A stretch of 28,369 bases of DNA, taken from Candidatus Eiseniibacteriota bacterium (GTDB lineage Bacteria > Eisenbacteria > RBG-16-71-46 > JAFGJU01). Positions 24,748 through 28,369 of this stretch are shown here, piece after piece; the stretch's first letter is position 1, and each line of letters begins with the position of its first letter. Both the position numbers and the translations under genes were made by a program. The notes under the pieces were generated by a model that saw only the letters and a program-made list of their open reading frames with translations, ran no database searches and had not been told where the DNA came from. The DNA lies in contig JAFGJU010000027.1 in assembly GCA_016928935.1 (NCBI GenBank), forward strand, positions 1 to 28,369, given 5' to 3'.

Positions 24748-26352
24748 ATGACACAGAGTTACAAAGGATACCTCTCCGTCGTTCTGCACGCACATCTTCC
24801 GTACGTGCGACACCCGGAGCACGAGCTTTTCCTGGAAGAAGACTGGCTGTACGAGAGCATCACCGAGACCTACATCCCGTTGCTCAGAGCATTGGATAAG
24901 CTCAGCGACCAGGGCACGCGGTACAGGCTGACAGTATCCCTCAGCCCCACTCTCGTCTCCATGCTTCGGGACCCGTTGCTCCAGGACAGGTACCTGAGAC
25001 ACATAGAGCGCCTTATGGAGCTGGCGGGCAAGGAAGTTGCCAGGACACGGTCGGACCCGAGGTTCCACACGCTGGCGCAGACGTACCTGACCAATTTCAC
25101 CGCCGCCAGGTCGTACTTCCTTGACACGTGGCGGAAAGACCTGACCCGGGCCTTCAGGGCCCTTCAGGAACGGGGCGGCCTGGAGCTGATTCCGTGCGCG
25201 GCCACGCACGGCTTTCTGCCTCTGATGAGTCTTGTGCCGGAGGCGGTGCGCGCACAGATACAGGTGGCCGTGAGGAACCACGAGGAGGTTTTCGGGTCGA
25301 AGCCGCGCGGGATCTGGCTTCCCGAATGCGGTTACGAGCCCGGCCTCGACGACTTTCTGAAGGAGGCGGGCGTCAGGTTTTTCTTCACTGATTCGCACGG
25401 TTTGCTGCACGCCACGCCCCGACCCAGATACGGGGTTTTTGCGCCGATAGCGTGCCGGTCGGGCGTGGCCGCCTTCGGCAGGGACATAGAGTCGTCCAAG
25501 CAGGTGTGGAGCGCCGAAGAAGGCTACCCGGGCGACTACTGGTACAGGGAGTTCTACAGGGACATCGGCTACGACCTGGACTACGAGTACGTCAGGCCGT
25601 ACGTCAGCGCCGACGGAAAACGAAAGAACACCGGAATAAAGTACTACCGCGTGACGGGCCCGACCCCGCACAAGGAAGTGTACGACCCTGCCGTGGCCGC
25701 GGAGAGAGCCGCGCAACACGCCGGGAATTTCGTGTTCAACCGGGAGAAGCAGGTCGAGTACCTCTTCGAGCGCATGAACGGCCGGAGGCCCATCGTGGTC
25801 GCGCCTTACGACGCCGAGCTGTTCGGCCATTGGTGGTACGAGGGCCCGGACTGGATAAGGCATCTCCTGGGGAAGGCCTCTCACGACCAGCAGGTCTTCA
25901 AGCTGGCCACGCCGGGAGATTATCTGGACGAGAACCCGCACAACCAGGTCGCCACGCCGTCGCTGTCGAGCTGGGGGTGGAAGGGTTACAGCGAAGTCTG
26001 GCTCGAGGGCAGCAACGACTGGATCTACCCGCATCTGCACGCGGCCGCTCAGAGAATGGTGGAGTTGGCCGATTCCTTCGACAACCCTGGCGCAATAGAA
26101 AGCCGGGCCCTGGCGCAGGCCGGCCGTGAGCTGCTGCTCGCTCAGAGCAGCGACTGGGCCTTCATAATGAAGACCGGGACCATGGTGCCTTACGCCGTGA
26201 GGCGCACGAAGGAACACATCAGCAGGTTCAACGAATTGTACGAGGGCCTGAAGTCGCACTCGGTGGACGTGAAAAGGCTGGAAGACATGGAGTGGAGGGA
26301 CAACCTGTTCCCCGGCCTCGACTACCGGCTTTACAAGAGCCGTCGGCCCTAG
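24748..26352 (+). CDS. GH57 1,4-alpha-glucan branching enzyme (DUF1957 type)
   Basis: A 534-residue GH57 enzyme of the branching type, which would form alpha-1,6 branches in glycogen-like glucan in the cytoplasm. The N-terminal LHAHLPYVRHPEHE is the first conserved GH57 region. Glu193 in GIWLPECGYEPGL and Asp355 in PYDAELFGHWWYEGPDW fit the nucleophile and general acid (Glu184 and Asp353 in the Thermus thermophilus enzyme). The C-terminal DUF1957 helical domain ends with DWAFIMKTGTMVPYAVRR and HISRFNELYEGL. Length is close to the T. thermophilus enzyme. The ATG is at 24748 with no Shine-Dalgarno, and no other ATG/GTG/TTG lies in frame nearby upstream. It pairs with the DUF4912 gene before it. 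Confidence 0.92.
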   Translation: MTQSYKGYLSVVLHAHLPYVRHPEHELFLEEDWLYESITETYIPLLRALDKLSDQGTRYRLTVSLSPTLVSMLRDPLLQDRYLRHIERLMELAGKEVARTRSDPRFHTLAQTYLTNFTAARSYFLDTWRKDLTRAFRALQERGGLELIPCAATHGFLPLMSLVPEAVRAQIQVAVRNHEEVFGSKPRGIWLPECGYEPGLDDFLKEAGVRFFFTDSHGLLHATPRPRYGVFAPIACRSGVAAFGRDIESSKQVWSAEEGYPGDYWYREFYRDIGYDLDYEYVRPYVSADGKRKNTGIKYYRVTGPTPHKEVYDPAVAAERAAQHAGNFVFNREKQVEYLFERMNGRRPIVVAPYDAELFGHWWYEGPDWIRHLLGKASHDQQVFKLATPGDYLDENPHNQVATPSLSSWGWKGYSEVWLEGSNDWIYPHLHAAAQRMVELADSFDNPGAIESRALAQAGRELLLAQSSDWAFIMKTGTMVPYAVRRTKEHISRFNELYEGLKSHSVDVKRLEDMEWRDNLFPGLDYRLYKSRRP

Positions 26353-26436
26353 CCTGGACGTCCGCCCCGCCCGTCGTCACCCACCGGGAACTCTGCCCGA
26401 AGCCCGCCATTCCACGGCCGGCGGCGCATCCCGAGA
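26353..26436. other. Intergenic stretch before the last promoter
   Basis: Together with the promoter and leader that follow, this is the longest gene-free stretch in the window (about 200 bases, 26353-26552). I see short GC inverted repeats such as CCGCC/GGCGG but no terminator with a T run after the branching-enzyme stop, and no RNA gene. Confidence 0.4.
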
Positions 26437-26465
26437 TTGTGCGAACCCCTGCCGCGTGGTATAAT
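26437..26465 (+). promoter_or_regulatory. Strong sigma70-type promoter with extended -10
   Basis: TTGTGC (26437-26442) and a perfect TATAAT (26460-26465) are separated by exactly 17 bases, and TG at 26457-26458 forms the extended -10 TGGTATAAT. Transcription would begin near 26472. It points to the secreted-protein gene starting at 26553 and suggests that gene is a separate unit from the glucan cluster. Confidence 0.65.
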
Positions 26466-26474
26466 TGTTGAAAG

Positions 26475-26494
26475 GGCGCGGGGCAGGCCGCGCC
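26475..26494 (+). other. 5'-leader hairpin of the last gene
   Basis: GGCGCGG (26475-26481) pairs perfectly with CCGCGCC (26488-26494) around a six-base loop. It lies only a few bases after the predicted transcription start, the position of known mRNA-stabilising 5' stem-loops. No T run follows. Confidence 0.5.
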
Positions 26495-26552
26495 ACTCAG
26501 TTCGTGTCGCTTTTCGGCAGCCCCAGTGCAGATGCCCACATCGTGAAGGACC

Positions 26553-28369
26553 ATGTTCGGACTCTGGAGGCTCAAACAGGTGGCTCAAGCCGGTTTTCAC
26601 CGGCCGCGAGAAGCGGCGCGCAAGTTCTTCCTGGCTGCCCCCTGCCTGCTGGCCGCAGTCGCGGTGGCGGTCGCTTTGCCGGTCTCGGACCCCGGCTCGG
26701 CCATGGCCGCTGGCTCGGCCGCGACCCTTTCTGCCGGACGTGACGATTGCGACAGGCACCGCGATTTCTACGCGCGACTTCAGGGCCGGAGCGGCCCGCC
26801 GGGCTCCTGTCCCGGGAGAGCCGCCGGGGCCGATTCCTGCTGCGTCCACGACGACGGAGTGTGTTTGGGAGGCTGCGGCCCGGAGAACGACAACGACTGC
26901 GTCATCCTGGCCAGCCTGCTCCGGGCGCACGAGTTTCTTGCGGCCCGGAAGTCCGCCGAAGGTCTGACCCCGGACGACAGGGGGGAGCTGTTCGGTGTCC
27001 GGAGCGAGTACCACAGACTCGTGCCCTGTACGCAGGCCCTGGGGTACATGAACCTCTACCGTCACACCGGGCGGCGGGAATACCTCAAAGAGGCCACCGA
27101 CAGGCTCGACTTCCTTGCGGACAACTGGAGGACTGCTGTGAGCGGCTGGTCGTACGACGGCCAGCTGGGATGGGCGTTTCTTCAGGGTTATCGGCTGACG
27201 TGCGACACCAGGTACCTGGAGGCCGGCCTGCACATCGCTCGCGTCTCGAACCCGAACGAGCTGCGGGTTCTCAACTGGGGCATGCTGGCGGCCCTCAACA
27301 TGCTCGAGGCCCGCGAGACGACCGGCGACGATTCCTTCCTGACCGCGGCCAGAGAAATACTCGCGCTGACCCTGCCCTACCAGAACTCGGACGGGTCGTT
27401 TCCTCATCAGGACGACGTCGGCAAGAGAAGCCTCCCGTACACGTCCTGGCTGGCGCACGAAATGTGTCGGTACCAGGACCTCGACGCGGGCGACCCCGCT
27501 CTGGCGAAGGCCATAGACGACTGCGCCGTGCTGCTCAGCCGTCAGACTGCATCGGACGGCTCGCCGGCCTACGAGTACGACAGTTTGGTAGTGCTGAGGG
27601 TGCCCGACCCCATGTGTCTGCTCTGCTCCAGGATGGACGAGGAGGGGTGCTCGGACTATTGCTCCGACCTCTGCTCCCCCAGGCCGGGCCTCCCCCCGTG
27701 CTGGTGCATAGTCAACCCGGAGAAGGAGTGTCCTCACGTGGACACGCTGGTCAAGGCCTCCTACTTCGACGAAGAGGACAAGGCCTACGACGTGAGGGGC
27801 TGGACCAGTGAGCTGCCGTCCACGGCGTTTGTCCTCGCCCGGACCGGAAGGAATGAAGCCAAGAGCAAAGTGCTCTCGTTTCTGTTCTCGCTGCAGAACG
27901 AAGACGGGTCGTTCCCCGACAAGTGGGGTTTCGTCCCGAACCCCAACCACCCGATGTGGGTCTTCTCGTCGGATTCGCATTCCGTGATTAGGACTTCGTG
28001 CGTGTTCTTCTACCTGAGCGAGATTCTGAACTCGGGCTCGCCCTGGAGAGAAAGCGCCTCGGAACAGGAAATCGCGGCGTCTTCGAACCCGGATGAGGAG
28101 CCGGCCCGCGGCGGGCGGGGAGCGGTCACGGGAATCTACGGCGAGGGCGCGCCTGTTCCGGCTGAGACCGCCGAGCCCGCGGCGCAGGCGGTAGCGGCCC
28201 CGGTCGTTTCGGTGAGGCCGTCTCCGTCCTCGGGCTGCGTGTTCGTGGCTTTTGCGGCGGGACCGGAGCCGGCGGACGTAGTGGTGCTGGACGCGGGGGG
28301 CAGGCTGGTCAAAAGACTGGGCGGCGGCTGGACCGGTGACGGCGCCGTCGTGTGGAACGGCCGGGACGA
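26553..28369 (+). CDS. Secreted cysteine-rich alpha/alpha-toroid-like protein with FlgD-Ig-like tail (3' partial)
   Basis: An open frame of at least 605 codons that runs off the window. A signal peptide is clear: basic REAARK, then hydrophobic FFLAAPCLLAAVAVAVALPV and a likely cleavage after AMA near residue 51. Seven Cys fall between residues 66 and 116 (including SCCVHDDGVCLGGC) and eight between 355 and 393 (including CSDYCSDLC). The body has helical-hairpin repeats with LTLPYQNSDGSFPH and LFSLQNEDGSFPDKW, like alpha/alpha-toroid proteins (terpenoid-cyclase-like, six-hairpin glycosidases or epimerases); the activity is unknown. After a Pro/Ala linker, residues from about 551 (VRPSPSSG, LDAGGRLVKRLGGG, VVWNGRD) match FlgD-Ig/T9SS-type C-terminal domains. 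ATG 26553 is the first start; GTG 26580 has GGAGG nine bases upstream and may be the true one. Confidence 0.8.
   Translation, partial: MFGLWRLKQVAQAGFHRPREAARKFFLAAPCLLAAVAVAVALPVSDPGSAMAAGSAATLSAGRDDCDRHRDFYARLQGRSGPPGSCPGRAAGADSCCVHDDGVCLGGCGPENDNDCVILASLLRAHEFLAARKSAEGLTPDDRGELFGVRSEYHRLVPCTQALGYMNLYRHTGRREYLKEATDRLDFLADNWRTAVSGWSYDGQLGWAFLQGYRLTCDTRYLEAGLHIARVSNPNELRVLNWGMLAALNMLEARETTGDDSFLTAAREILALTLPYQNSDGSFPHQDDVGKRSLPYTSWLAHEMCRYQDLDAGDPALAKAIDDCAVLLSRQTASDGSPAYEYDSLVVLRVPDPMCLLCSRMDEEGCSDYCSDLCSPRPGLPPCWCIVNPEKECPHVDTLVKASYFDEEDKAYDVRGWTSELPSTAFVLARTGRNEAKSKVLSFLFSLQNEDGSFPDKWGFVPNPNHPMWVFSSDSHSVIRTSCVFFYLSEILNSGSPWRESASEQEIAASSNPDEEPARGGRGAVTGIYGEGAPVPAETAEPAAQAVAAPVVSVRPSPSSGCVFVAFAAGPEPADVVVLDAGGRLVKRLGGGWTGDGAVVWNGRD

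Noticed and set aside
24736..26259. 507-codon minus-strand frame opposite the branching enzyme
   Set aside because: Shadow of a GH57 gene with intact catalytic motifs on the + strand.
26747..27811. 354-codon + strand frame within the last gene
   Set aside because: Arg/Gly/Pro-rich shadow; the frame starting at 26553 has a signal peptide, repeats and a C-terminal domain and stays open to the window end.

Overview
The window is GC-rich bacterial DNA, tightly packed with genes. All 20 recognisable complete genes lie on the + strand, most separated by a few tens of bases or overlapping at their stop and start codons. No mobile element, tRNA, rRNA or CRISPR array is visible, and no gene-free stretch exceeds about 200 bases. 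A BamD-like lipoprotein and secreted proteins point to a diderm cell. A secreted protein ending in a FlgD-Ig/T9SS-like domain, the DUF4912-GH57 pair, many GTG/TTG starts and heavy use of ATA (Ile) and AGG (Arg) codons suggest an uncultured lineage near the FCB group (Eisenbacteria/Latescibacteria/TA06-like), possibly thermophilic or of thermophilic ancestry. This placement is inference.

Region 1 (1-9014) is a sugar-uptake and sugar-phosphate module: mannose-family PTS EIIA and EIIB, then a GH57 4-alpha-glucanotransferase/amylase, then EIIC and EIID, HPr, Enzyme I, a bifunctional phosphoglucose/phosphomannose isomerase and a sugar-1-phosphate nucleotidyltransferase. The GH57 gene between the EIIB and EIIC genes is the most unusual arrangement here. 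A TTGACA-N18-TAATAT promoter candidate at the end of the EIID gene could drive HPr and EI separately.

Region 2 (9032-21986) is mainly housekeeping: metK and ahcY (SAM cycle), ftsK, rimO, an unrecognised secreted protein with a C-terminal membrane segment, a BamD-like TPR lipoprotein, nadD, polA (proofreading domain apparently inactive), coaE and prfB. prfB carries a clear programmed +1 frameshift site, so the real protein is read from two frames.

Region 3 (22086-26352) returns to carbohydrate: a phosphomannomutase/phosphoglucomutase, a DUF4912 protein and a GH57 (DUF1957) glucan branching enzyme. With region 1 this could link PTS sugar import to hexose-phosphate interconversion, NDP-sugar formation and glycogen-type alpha-glucan synthesis and remodelling. 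No glycogen synthase or phosphorylase is in the window.

Region 4 (26353-28369) begins with the best promoter in the window (extended -10 TGGTATAAT with a 17-nt-spaced -35) and a 5'-leader hairpin. It then encodes a secreted cysteine-rich protein with alpha/alpha-toroid-like repeats and a FlgD-Ig-like C-terminus that runs off the window.
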